A stretch of DNA of 64,000 nucleotides, taken from Rhodoferax sp. BLA1 (lineage in GTDB: Bacteria; Pseudomonadota; Gammaproteobacteria; Burkholderiales; Burkholderiaceae_C). A program made the position numbers and the translations under genes. Positions 18,129 to 26,111 of this stretch are shown in pieces; the first letter of the stretch is position 1; each line of letters begins with the position of its first letter. The stretch lies in the NCBI RefSeq assembly GCF_013416775.1, contig NZ_SZVI01000010.1, positions 62,001-126,000 of the forward strand, in the 5' to 3' direction. The notes under the pieces were generated by a model. The model was not told the DNA's origin, did not search any database, and saw nothing but the letters and a program-made list of their open reading frames with translations.

Positions 18129-18205
18129 ACGGTTTGATTTTTGTCGGTGACTGCCAGCGGCGTCGTGAATTGGGTACCCATCCATACAAATACAGGAGAC
18201 AAACC

Positions 18206-19657
18206 ATGAACACCATTTCCCTATTGATCAACGGTGAGCGGAAACAAGCCAGCAGCGGTGCCACTTTTGAGCGGCGCAATCCGCTGGATGGCAGCGTCGC
18301 CACCACGGCGCCGGCCGCGACCATCAGCGATGCGCTCGCGGCCGTTGATGCCGCGGCCAAGGCTTTTCCCGCTTGGTCAGCGCTTGGTCCAGGCGAACGC
18401 CGTAGCTTGCTGATGAAAGCATCCCATGCGCTTGAATCCAAGGGCGCCGCCTTTGCTGACGCGATCGCCGCCGAGACGGGCGGCTCCGGCATGTGGGCTG
18501 GCTTCAATGTGCATCTGGCGGCCGGCATCTTGCTCGAAGCGGCGTCAATGACGACCCAGATCAGCGGCGAGGTGATTCCATCGGACGTCCCAGGCAGTCT
18601 GGCCATGGGCGTGCGCCAAGCCGCTGGCGTGGTGCTGGGCATGGCGCCGTGGAATGCCCCCGTCATTCTGGGTGTCCGCGCGATTGCCATGCCACTGGCA
18701 TGCGGCAACACGGTCGTGTTCAAGGCTTCGGAACTGTGCCCGGCGACTCACAGCCTGATTGTGGAGGCGCTGCAGGAAGCAGGCATGCCGAAGGGCGTGG
18801 TCAATTTCATCACCAATGCGCCTCAAGACGCGCCCGAAATCGTCGAGGCGATGATTGCGCATCCGGCTGTGCGGCGCGTGAACTTTACCGGCTCCACCCG
18901 TGTCGGCAAGGTCATTGCGGCGGCTTGCGCCAGGTATCTCAAACCGGCTGTGCTTGAACTGGGTGGCAAGGCCCCGTTGGTTGTGCTCGATGATGCCGAC
19001 ATGGATGCCGCGGTCAACGGTGCCGCCTTTGGTGCATTCGCCAATTCCGGTCAGATCTGCATGTCAACTGAACGCATCATCGTCGACCACATGGTTGCCG
19101 AAGACTTTGTCGCGCGCCTGGCCGCCAAGGCCAAGGGCTTGCCAATGGGTGATCCGCGTCAGGGGCCGGTCGTGCTTGGCTCTGTGGTCGATATGAGCAC
19201 CGTGCAGCGCTGCAACGCACTGATCGACGATGCACTTGCCAAAGGCGCGACTCTGGTTTGCGGTGGCAAGGCCAGTTCAACGCTGATGCCGGCCACCTTG
19301 CTCGACCATGTGACGGCCGAGATGGCTATTTATCATGAAGAATCGTTCGGTCCGGTGAAACCGATCGTGCGCGTCAAGGGCGTTGAAGAGGCCATTGCTT
19401 GCGCTAACGACAACGAGTACGGGCTGTCGGCTGCGGTCTTCGGACGCGACATTGCGCGGGCGCTGAATGTGGCCCGGCGCATCGAATCAGGCATTTGCCA
19501 TGTCAACGGCCCCACCGTACATGATGAGGCGCAAATGCCGTTTGGCGGCGTCAAAGGCAGCGGCATCGGGCGTTTCGGTGGCAAGGCCGGCATCGCTGAA
19601 TTTACCGACCTGCGCTGGATCACGGTGCAAACCGCGCCGCGGCATTATCCGTTCTGA
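18206..19657 (+). CDS. NAD(P)-dependent aromatic aldehyde dehydrogenase (salicylaldehyde/vanillin/benzaldehyde type)
   Basis: 483 residues; the ATG at 18206 is preceded by a good ribosome site (AGGAG). Aldehyde dehydrogenase signatures: APWNAPVILGVRAIA, NFTGSTRVGK (cofactor loop), LELGGKAPLVVLDD with the general-base glutamate, FANSGQICMSTERI with the catalytic cysteine, and EESFGPVKPIVRV. Overall it is closest, by eye, to NahF-type salicylaldehyde and vanillin dehydrogenases that oxidise aromatic aldehydes to acids. A relic of a ThDP enzyme just upstream raises the option that it was a benzaldehyde dehydrogenase paired with benzoylformate decarboxylase. It stands alone now, next to IS30 debris, which suggests acquisition or rearrangement. 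Substrate is not proven. Confidence 0.87.
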   Translation: MNTISLLINGERKQASSGATFERRNPLDGSVATTAPAATISDALAAVDAAAKAFPAWSALGPGERRSLLMKASHALESKGAAFADAIAAETGGSGMWAGFNVHLAAGILLEAASMTTQISGEVIPSDVPGSLAMGVRQAAGVVLGMAPWNAPVILGVRAIAMPLACGNTVVFKASELCPATHSLIVEALQEAGMPKGVVNFITNAPQDAPEIVEAMIAHPAVRRVNFTGSTRVGKVIAAACARYLKPAVLELGGKAPLVVLDDADMDAAVNGAAFGAFANSGQICMSTERIIVDHMVAEDFVARLAAKAKGLPMGDPRQGPVVLGSVVDMSTVQRCNALIDDALAKGATLVCGGKASSTLMPATLLDHVTAEMAIYHEESFGPVKPIVRVKGVEEAIACANDNEYGLSAAVFGRDIARALNVARRIESGICHVNGPTVHDEAQMPFGGVKGSGIGRFGGKAGIAEFTDLRWITVQTAPRHYPF

Positions 19658-19878
19658 CGTCGGTTTCAAGGCAGGTTGAAAGCGCGTCCAAGTTGAATCG
19701 TTCCAAAAGGTTCATGGAAAGTGGGCTAAAGAGATTTCGACGACAGCGATAGGCACGTTGTACCCGGCCATGAATGTGTTCTGGCGAATGACTAAAGTTT
19801 TCCCTCGGCCATGGAGTATCCTCTTGAGAGGCAATCTCAAAGTCAATTCCACCAAACTCTTGTAACCAGATTCAGTTC

Positions 19879-20370
19879 ATGCGACTCACCCAACGGACCG
19901 ATTACACCTTGCGCGTCTTGATGTACTGCGCTGCCTGCGAGGGGCGTGCGCAGTTACCCAAGATTAGCGAAATAGCCGAGGCGCATAACATCTCTCGCAG
20001 TCATGTCATGAAAATCGTCATGGACTTGGCAGGCATCGGTTGGTTGGAAACAATCCGTGGTCGAGGTGGTGGTTTACGTTTGCTCAGGGCCCCTGCCAGT
20101 TTGAGCCTGGGCGAGATCGTGCGTCAAACAGAAACCGACATGAATATAGTTGAGTGTTTCGATAAAAACCTCAATTCCTGCAGGTTAGACGGCTTTTGCA
20201 GACTCAAAGGGATCTTAAAAAATGCATCGCGCGACTTCATTCAGTCACTTAATGCTTACACCTTGGAAGACCTGCTGAGCCCCACCTCTGCCGCCCGAGG
20301 ATTCAAGGGGCAACAACCTCATCTGATTCCATTAAAGAACAATGACACCGCCGAGCTGCGGGTTGGGTGA
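19879..20370 (+). CDS. nsrR: Rrf2-family transcriptional regulator, NsrR-like
   Basis: 163 residues. The N-terminal winged helix (MRLTQRTDYTLRVLMYCAA, ISRSHVMKIVMDLAGIGWLE, then RGRGGGLRL) is typical of NsrR. Three cysteines at about 94, 102 and 108 (CFDKNLNSC, then DGFC) would bind an iron-sulphur cluster that senses nitric oxide. The spacing differs slightly from E. coli NsrR. The gene is convergent with the nos cluster, ending 19 bases from apbE, and two palindromes resembling NsrR sites lie in that cluster. It therefore probably controls nos genes in response to NO; this link is inferred. Confidence 0.85.
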   Translation: MRLTQRTDYTLRVLMYCAACEGRAQLPKISEIAEAHNISRSHVMKIVMDLAGIGWLETIRGRGGGLRLLRAPASLSLGEIVRQTETDMNIVECFDKNLNSCRLDGFCRLKGILKNASRDFIQSLNAYTLEDLLSPTSAARGFKGQQPHLIPLKNNDTAELRVG

Positions 20371-20389
20371 GGTCAGCCCAGAGAGCAAG

Positions 20390-21409
20390 TCATGCGCTTG
20401 TTGGCATCTTGAGTTGACCCCGTATGCCGGCAGTCATCCAGGTTTCGCCGTGCGAATCAACAACCAAAGACTCCACACCTTGTAGGCCCGAGAGCAAGCG
20501 ATGGCTTTGTGAGGGTCCCATAAGCATCGATGTGGCACCCAACCCGTTGACCGCTTGTGTGGTGCGTGCCAGCATCGCCACCCCGCGAACGCCTTGCGTG
20601 GGTAATCCTGTTTTGGGGTCGAGGACATGGTGATAGCGTTTGCCTTTGTAGACGAAGGCGCGTTCGTAGTCGCCGGAAGAGGCCACAACCCCATCGCTGA
20701 GTTCCAGGGTGCCCAACAGCCGCTCTGGCGAACGAGGATCACGCAAACCGATACGCCAGTCACGTCCCAGCAACTGCCCCATGACCAGAACGTCGCCGCC
20801 ACCGTTCAGCATGGCGCCACTCAGTTCATGGGCACGTAACACCTGCATGCCAGCCTCAAGAATGGGCAATTTGGCCACACCGCCAAGGTCGACCTTGACA
20901 CCCGCAAACAGCAAACGCGCCTGTTGTTTACCCGGATCGAGCACAAGGTGCCGATGATTGACCAGCACACGCTCTCGCATCAACTGCGTGGCACTTGGCA
21001 ACCGGGGATGGGTGGGGTCAAAGGACCAGCCCTGATAACTACCGATCGTGATGTCAAAGGCGCCGTCACTGAGTTTGGCGAGTTGCATCCCACGCTGAAG
21101 GGTCGCCATGGTTTCAGGCGAGACATTAACGGCCGCCAGGCCAGCACTTCGATTTAACGCTGAAATTTCGCTGTCGGCGCGGTAGCGGCTCATCAGGCGT
21201 TCCAGCCTTGCCATTTCGGCAAAAGCCAGCGTTATGGCTTGGCTGGCGTGTCTACCCTCGGCCACGATGTCGATCCGTGTACCAAGCAAGTTGCGCGAGG
21301 CGCGTTGGACGTTTGGGTTGGCCAGGGCCGGCCCAACAAACAGGCCAGTCGCCAGCAGCCCGAGTCGGGACAGGCAGCGACGACGATCAAGCAAGCAAGA
21401 CTGCGCCAT
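20390..21409 (-). CDS. apbE: FAD:protein FMN transferase (ApbE family, NosX role)
   Basis: 339 residues with an N-terminal signal (RRRCLSRLGLLATGLFVGPALA) for export. ApbE enzymes attach FMN covalently to a threonine in a SGAT-type motif. Family features: LGTRIDIVAEG, a middle KVDLGGVAKLPILEAG, LNGGGDVLVMG, and YHHVLDPKTGLP with the metal-binding region. In nos clusters this enzyme (NosX) flavinylates the FMN domain of NosR, and NosR here carries a matching SGATVT motif. It is nine bases after the cytochrome gene and ends 19 bases from the convergent regulator. Confidence 0.92.
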   Translation of the reverse strand: MAQSCLLDRRRCLSRLGLLATGLFVGPALANPNVQRASRNLLGTRIDIVAEGRHASQAITLAFAEMARLERLMSRYRADSEISALNRSAGLAAVNVSPETMATLQRGMQLAKLSDGAFDITIGSYQGWSFDPTHPRLPSATQLMRERVLVNHRHLVLDPGKQQARLLFAGVKVDLGGVAKLPILEAGMQVLRAHELSGAMLNGGGDVLVMGQLLGRDWRIGLRDPRSPERLLGTLELSDGVVASSGDYERAFVYKGKRYHHVLDPKTGLPTQGVRGVAMLARTTQAVNGLGATSMLMGPSQSHRLLSGLQGVESLVVDSHGETWMTAGIRGQLKMPTSA

Positions 21410-21418
21410 GGCCAGGGT

Positions 21419-21802
21419 TCACTGTGACAAAGACACCATGTGATCAACCGCCGCCTTGACTTCGTCGTCAGTCAGATTCACACCGCCACCCTTGGCAGGC
21501 ATCAGACCCTTGGCACCGGTAAATCCTTCGAGGGCGTGTTTGTAAAGCACCTCCTTGCCCTGGGCAATACGTGGGCCCCAATCGGCTTTGTCGCCCGGCT
21601 TGGGTGACCCGGCAACACTTGCGGCGTGACACAGGGCGCAGACGCTGCCATAGACTTTTTTCCCAACCACGTTCTCTGCCACCACAACCGGTGCGATGAC
21701 CGGGGCAACAACCGGTGCGGCTGGCGAGCTGACTTCTTTTTCGCCACAGGCTGTGAGAGTGGCCGCGATCGAGAGTGCAAGGAAGAATTTGGTGTTTTTC
21801 AT
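21419..21802 (-). CDS. Lipoprotein c-type cytochrome (c5-like) of the nos cluster
   Basis: 127 residues. The N-terminus is a lipoprotein signal ending TLTACGEK, followed by an alanine/proline/valine-rich linker (about 28-45), then a monohaem cytochrome with CALCH (C-x2-C-H) and the distal methionine in KGLMPAKGGG, as in cytochrome c5. It is probably tethered to the inner membrane and passes electrons to NosZ in the periplasm, though other acceptors are possible. It has its own promoter gap of 117 bases carrying a 23-bp palindrome, and is followed by apbE after nine bases. Confidence 0.9.
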   Translation of the reverse strand: MKNTKFFLALSIAATLTACGEKEVSSPAAPVVAPVIAPVVVAENVVGKKVYGSVCALCHAASVAGSPKPGDKADWGPRIAQGKEVLYKHALEGFTGAKGLMPAKGGGVNLTDDEVKAAVDHMVSLSQ

Positions 21803-21859
21803 GGGTTTTCAGACAGTTATGAAGTTGCACGTGAATTGAATTGGCGCTCTGGTGATTTT

Positions 21860-21882
21860 AATATTCAAATTAAATGAATCTT
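21860..21882. promoter_or_regulatory. Candidate NsrR operator upstream of the cytochrome gene
   Basis: A 23-base near-palindrome with arms AATATTC and TGAATCTT. On the minus strand it starts AAGATTCATTT and matches about 17 of 22 defined positions of the NsrR consensus (AAGATGYATTT-N-AAATRCATCTT). It lies 58 bases before the cytochrome start codon. A similar palindrome lies upstream of the DUF2946-nosZ genes. Count made by eye. Confidence 0.45.
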
Positions 21883-21919
21883 TTAATGTATTGAATCAGA
21901 TTCAACATGTCAAGGGCAT

Positions 21920-22528
21920 TCAGGTTCCCAAGTGCCCGTGAGGCGCCAATTTCTGCAACTCAAGCGGCAAAGACTGACGCAATTCGTTTGCTGACATCAG
22001 TTCTCCACCGCGCGAGTTGACCAGCGCCCGGGCATCCGACTCAGCGCCGTACGCTGGCAGATTGCCGGCTCGCATTGGCCCGAGCAACGTGGAGCCATGG
22101 ACATAAATCGCCTGATCTGCATCCAGCCACTGCCCGGTGATTTGGTCGCTGACATAAACCGCCACAATGTCCGCTGTAGCCCGTCCCGGCGTGTAATGAC
22201 CAACGCGCTTCAGGTAGTGAAACAGACTAAGCGGTGAGTCCAGGTATTGCACGGCTCCACCGGAGAAGATCACTTGCGCAGCCCAGCGTCGGTTGCGGGC
22301 GGGGAACATCCCACAAACAGGACAACGTGCCTCGTTTGGTACTTCTCGGGCCGCCGTGGGCGCCACGCCAGAAGCCGAATCGTAGGCAAAGGTTGGCGCG
22401 AAGATACAGATATCGTCGATGGCCACATCCGTGTGCGTTGTTTTGCGGCGCCAGGACAGCCACCCCGCGCCAGTTGTTGCCGCCAACCCACCAATAACAG
22501 CCACCTTGATCAGATGCCGACGCTGCAT
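21920..22528 (-). CDS. Second NosL-like protein, Tat-type signal
   Basis: 202 residues with a twin-arginine-like signal (QRRHLIKVAVIGGLAATTGAG) rather than a lipobox. The domain holds EARCPVCGMFPA, the C-x2-C-G-M copper motif of the NosL/MerB-like fold, then IFSGGAVQYLDSPLSLF and a conserved SDQITGQWLDADQAIYV. NosL proteins deliver copper to apo-NosZ. This gene follows the nosL lipoprotein gene after two bases, so the cluster has two NosL-type proteins with different export signals and different metal motifs. The second may act as a partner or as a soluble copper carrier; that is inference. Confidence 0.85.
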   Translation of the reverse strand: MQRRHLIKVAVIGGLAATTGAGWLSWRRKTTHTDVAIDDICIFAPTFAYDSASGVAPTAAREVPNEARCPVCGMFPARNRRWAAQVIFSGGAVQYLDSPLSLFHYLKRVGHYTPGRATADIVAVYVSDQITGQWLDADQAIYVHGSTLLGPMRAGNLPAYGAESDARALVNSRGGELMSANELRQSLPLELQKLAPHGHLGT

Positions 22529-22530
22529 GT

Positions 22531-23082
22531 TTACATCCGGGTGTCGTGTAAAGCCCCGCCACTCAGGTCAACCATCTCTGGCTTGATGTCGGCAAAACGG
22601 AGGACTCTGCCTCCGTAGGTTTTGACAAAATTTTGGGCCGATACCTCTTCAACAAAGCTTGCCGCAGTGGGCCCCATCGAGCCGTGGCGTTTGCTGCCAA
22701 GCACATACAAGGCGCTGCGGGCATCGATCCAGTGTCCGCTGGGACGGTCCCAGTCTGCCTTGGCCATGTCTTGCACAAACGCGGACCGCACGGCACGCAC
22801 CTGTTCCGGGGCCAGCAGTGTCGACAACAGCTCGACCGTGTCACAAAACCAGTGAACCTGTTTGTCTTGCGCATACCGGATTTGACCTTTGGGGCCCGGA
22901 AAGTCAGCCAGTAGCATGCCATCCAGTGCGCAACTCGCCATGTTGTCCATGGCCACTGGCACCTGATCATCCGAGGCATTCTGGTCATTGGGCTTGCAGC
23001 CCGCCAGGCTGAGCGTCGCGAGGCCGACACAACCGCACAGCAGGCGTCGGCGATGAATGGGGAAAGCTGTTAACAAAGTCAT
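22531..23082 (-). CDS. nosL: Nitrous oxide reductase copper chaperone NosL (lipoprotein)
   Basis: 183 residues. The signal ends LATLSLAGCKPN, a clear lipobox, so it should be anchored in a membrane facing the periplasm. The copper site is CALDGMLLADF (C-x3-G-M type). NosL binds Cu(I) and hands it to NosZ for the CuZ centre. It overlaps nosY by four bases (ATGA) and is followed by a second NosL-like gene after two bases. Confidence 0.92.
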   Translation of the reverse strand: MTLLTAFPIHRRRLLCGCVGLATLSLAGCKPNDQNASDDQVPVAMDNMASCALDGMLLADFPGPKGQIRYAQDKQVHWFCDTVELLSTLLAPEQVRAVRSAFVQDMAKADWDRPSGHWIDARSALYVLGSKRHGSMGPTAASFVEEVSAQNFVKTYGGRVLRFADIKPEMVDLSGGALHDTRM

Positions 23083-23906
23083 GGTCGGAACCTCCAGGAA
23101 GCTAGGACGAGCGGCCCGACAATCCAGACCAGCATGGCCCCGCCCATCAGCCAGGCTTGGCCCAGCGCGGGTGGCACGATGCTGGCCAAGCCGTAGAGCC
23201 TACGCACGTCGTCGAGTGAAAAAATATTGAGAATCCGAAAAATATCGGCTGGATTCAGCAGCAGCAGGTAGGCAAATCCATCGCCGCCCAGTTCGCCCCC
23301 GCTGGCAACCAGCAGCCCCAGCAGCAACAGGTCAAACACCAGCACCAACGCAAACCAGAGTGCAATCGCCAACCCGGAGGCCCGGGTGCGGTCACGCGCC
23401 AGCACCGACAGCAGGATCGCCAGGCTAAGGAAGGCCAGACCCAGCAACACCGAGCTCAACACAAAGCCGAGGTAGTGGTAAAGGCCCGCAGAACTGAACT
23501 GCTGGTACAGCAACACCGCCACAAGTGCAAAACCCGCTACGGTAGACAGTGTCAATGCCCCGGCCAAACCGAGGAACTTGCCCAGCAAAAGTTCGAGCCG
23601 GGTGATCGGCAGGGCCAACAACAAATCCAGTGAACCCCGCTCGCGCTCACCCACGATGGCATCAAACCCCAGCAGCAGCGCAATCAAGGGAATCAGGTAA
23701 ATCACCAGGCTGACCAGGCTGGCGATGGTCAGCTCGATTGAGCGTGGCCCGATTTGCCCCTGCACTGCGGCACCAAAATAAGTAATCAGCAGTGAAAAAA
23801 CCGTGAACACCAGCGCCACCGCCAGCACCCAGCGATTGCGAAAACGGTCACGAAACTCCTTGCCAGCCAGTGACATCACTTGGTTCAGTTGCAGTGTGGC
23901 GTTCAT
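23079..23906 (-). CDS. nosY: ABC transporter permease NosY
   Basis: 275 residues with about six membrane helices. After the first helix comes a region with IGPRSIELTIASLVSLVIYL and GFDAIVGERERGSLDLLLALP, the typical ABC-2 type permease signature of NosY. With NosF and NosD it forms the NosDFY complex needed for maturation of the CuZ centre of NosZ. It overlaps both nosF and nosL by four bases (ATGA), so translation of the three is coupled. Confidence 0.94.
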   Translation of the reverse strand: MNATLQLNQVMSLAGKEFRDRFRNRWVLAVALVFTVFSLLITYFGAAVQGQIGPRSIELTIASLVSLVIYLIPLIALLLGFDAIVGERERGSLDLLLALPITRLELLLGKFLGLAGALTLSTVAGFALVAVLLYQQFSSAGLYHYLGFVLSSVLLGLAFLSLAILLSVLARDRTRASGLAIALWFALVLVFDLLLLGLLVASGGELGGDGFAYLLLLNPADIFRILNIFSLDDVRRLYGLASIVPPALGQAWLMGGAMLVWIVGPLVLASWRFRP

Positions 23907-24847
23907 GCTTTTTCCCTCAATCCAAAATACACGTCCTCAAGCGACGGCTCCAGAATTTGCAGGTCGTGTAAATCCGCTGGTGCCAATAGACCCAGCAGCG
24001 CCATCTTGTGTTCGCGGACACAACGCAGCTCCAGAGTGTCTGGTGACGCACGGACCATCGATTCCACCGTGTTGGTTGCGTTGCGTTGCAACACCTCAAC
24101 CAGCTCTGTCAACCGCTCGGGGTCACCGGTCACACGCAGCCGGATCGGCATACGTGAGTGGTCACGCAAAGCCGCCACGGTGCCCTGAGCCTGGATGCGG
24201 CCATTGCCAAGCATCGCCAGCGCGTCGACACGCTCCTGCAGCTCTGCCAGAACGTGGGAACTGATCACGATAGTGACCCCCTGGGCGCGCAAGGTCCCCA
24301 GCTGTTCGTAGAAGTCGCGAATGGCGCTGGGGTCCAGGCCGGTGGTTGGTTCGTCCAGCAGCAACAATTGCGGATTGCCCAGCAGGGTCTGGGCAAAACC
24401 CAGGCGTTGGCGCATGCCCTTCGAATACTCCCGAACTGGTCGTCGGGCCGCTGCGTCCAGGCCAACGCGGGCCAGCAAGGGTGCACATTGGGACTTGGGT
24501 GCGCCCTTCAGCTGGGCAAAAAATTCAAGTGTCTCCAGGCCCGAAAGGTTGTCATACAACACCAGGTTTTCGGGCAGGTAACCAATGACCCGCCGAGCAT
24601 CACGAAAGTTGGGGCCGTTCACCGCAATGCCATTGACAAAAATCTCGCCCTGACTCGGCGTGATCAGCCCTAGAGCCAATTTGAACAGCGTGCTTTTGCC
24701 GGCGCCGTTGTGTCCAATCAGACCAAACAATTGACCACTGGGTACCTTGAGATCGACCCGGTCCAGAGCCATCAACGGCCGTCCGCGCTGGCCATAGGCT
24801 TTGCTCACGCCGCTGAGGTTCAATGCATCATTGAAATTGCTTGTCAC
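23903..24847 (-). CDS. nosF: ABC transporter ATP-binding protein NosF
   Basis: 314 residues from a GTG at 24847, chosen because GGAG precedes it and the conserved domain starts there; the longer upstream frame is shadow of nosD. Walker A is GHNGAGKST, the signature is YSKGMRQRLGFAQ and Walker B is LLLLDEPTTGLDP, followed by an H-loop ISSHVLAEL. The C-terminal 90 residues form the usual regulatory tail. It energises the NosDFY complex in CuZ assembly. It overlaps the nosD end by 20 bases. Confidence 0.94.
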   Translation of the reverse strand: MTSNFNDALNLSGVSKAYGQRGRPLMALDRVDLKVPSGQLFGLIGHNGAGKSTLFKLALGLITPSQGEIFVNGIAVNGPNFRDARRVIGYLPENLVLYDNLSGLETLEFFAQLKGAPKSQCAPLLARVGLDAAARRPVREYSKGMRQRLGFAQTLLGNPQLLLLDEPTTGLDPSAIRDFYEQLGTLRAQGVTIVISSHVLAELQERVDALAMLGNGRIQAQGTVAALRDHSRMPIRLRVTGDPERLTELVEVLQRNATNTVESMVRASPDTLELRCVREHKMALLGLLAPADLHDLQILEPSLEDVYFGLREKA

Positions 24848-26111
24848 GCCATTCACTCCAGTTCTTGTTGACAGGCACCATGGCCGGATATTGATCGACC
24901 ACACTGGGTACGCGCAGCACCGGGAATTGCTGGCCCAGAACGCGCAGCGCCTGAATCGCCGGGCTGCCCAGCAGCAGCTTGACAATCGGGTGTCGATACT
25001 GCAGGCGGTCAACCAGGTCATTGGCTTCATAGGGCAGGTCGCCCACACCATTGCCATCGCGATCCCAGCCCAGGTAGTTGCTCCAGTGATTGCCTCGTCC
25101 GGGCAGCTTGCCGCCCCAGTTTTCATCTTTGGCGCCGACATAACGAACCTGCTCGCGGTTGGCTATAAAGTCATTGCCCTCAACCTTGTTGCGGGTCGAG
25201 CCCGCCGACAGGTGCACGCCAACATGGTTGTCCACCACCAGGTTGCCGCGCAAGGTGGTGTACTCCACGTCATAGATGAAAAAACCACGGTTGTTACCGG
25301 CCACGATGTTGTTCTCAATGACTGAATCTTGCAGCGTGCGTAGCATGATGCCGTGGTCTGAATTGCCCCAGGTGCGGTTGTTTCGTACCACCTGGTCGCG
25401 CACTTCCATCAGGGCCAGCCCGCCCCGGTTGAAGTAGCTGTCATTGTTCTCCCACAGGTTGTGGTAAGAATTCATGTAATGGGTGCCATAACGGCTGTGG
25501 TGCAGTTTGTTGCCTCGAAACACCGCCTGGTGCGACACATCAACGTACAGCGCGTCGCGCACAAAGCTGACATCGTTGCCAGTGATGCGCGCCCTTTGGG
25601 TGTTGTAGAGCTGAATGCCATTGCCGCGTTGCGATGAGTTGAAATCGCGCAGACCGGTGATCTGGTTGTTTTCAATGCGAACATCGTTCACCTTCTCAAT
25701 CCACAGGCCAAACAGGTTGTAGGCCAGCACACAGTTGCGCACCACTGCCCGGTGAGCACCTGGCTGGAGATAGATACCGGCATGTTGGTTGACCAGTTCA
25801 ATGCCTGAGTCGCGCACGATCAGACCCTCAATGACCACATCAGCGGCCGTCACACGAATGGTGTCGCCGCGCTGACCGCCACTGAGCGTTGGGCGGTTGA
25901 TGCCGCGCAGTGTCATCGGTTTCTCAATGCGCAGGTTCTGGTCATAAAAGCCACGCTCGACTTCCACAATATCCCCTGCCGCAGCCCGATGGATCGTGGC
26001 TTGCAGGTCTTGCCCGGGCTGCACCCGCCAAACAGCAGCCCACATCGGGGCGCAACACAGCAACAGCAGGCATGCCACGACAAAGCGGCGTTGATCGGGC
26101 CTCACGGTCAA
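24828..26111 (-). CDS. nosD: Periplasmic copper-processing protein NosD
   Basis: 427 residues with a Sec signal (VVACLLLLCCAPMWA) and then a right-handed beta-helix of CASH repeats, seen as recurring N-N-x-x-x-x/G-I-x-L patterns such as GIYLQPGAHRAVVRNC, GLWIEKVNDVRIENNQ and GIMLRTLQDSVIENN. NosD works in the periplasm with the NosFY ABC transporter to deliver sulphur or copper for the CuZ centre. It overlaps nosR by the ATGA tetranucleotide and nosF by 20 bases. Confidence 0.95.
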   Translation of the reverse strand: MTVRPDQRRFVVACLLLLCCAPMWAAVWRVQPGQDLQATIHRAAAGDIVEVERGFYDQNLRIEKPMTLRGINRPTLSGGQRGDTIRVTAADVVIEGLIVRDSGIELVNQHAGIYLQPGAHRAVVRNCVLAYNLFGLWIEKVNDVRIENNQITGLRDFNSSQRGNGIQLYNTQRARITGNDVSFVRDALYVDVSHQAVFRGNKLHHSRYGTHYMNSYHNLWENNDSYFNRGGLALMEVRDQVVRNNRTWGNSDHGIMLRTLQDSVIENNIVAGNNRGFFIYDVEYTTLRGNLVVDNHVGVHLSAGSTRNKVEGNDFIANREQVRYVGAKDENWGGKLPGRGNHWSNYLGWDRDGNGVGDLPYEANDLVDRLQYRHPIVKLLLGSPAIQALRVLGQQFPVLRVPSVVDQYPAMVPVNKNWSEWRDKQFQ

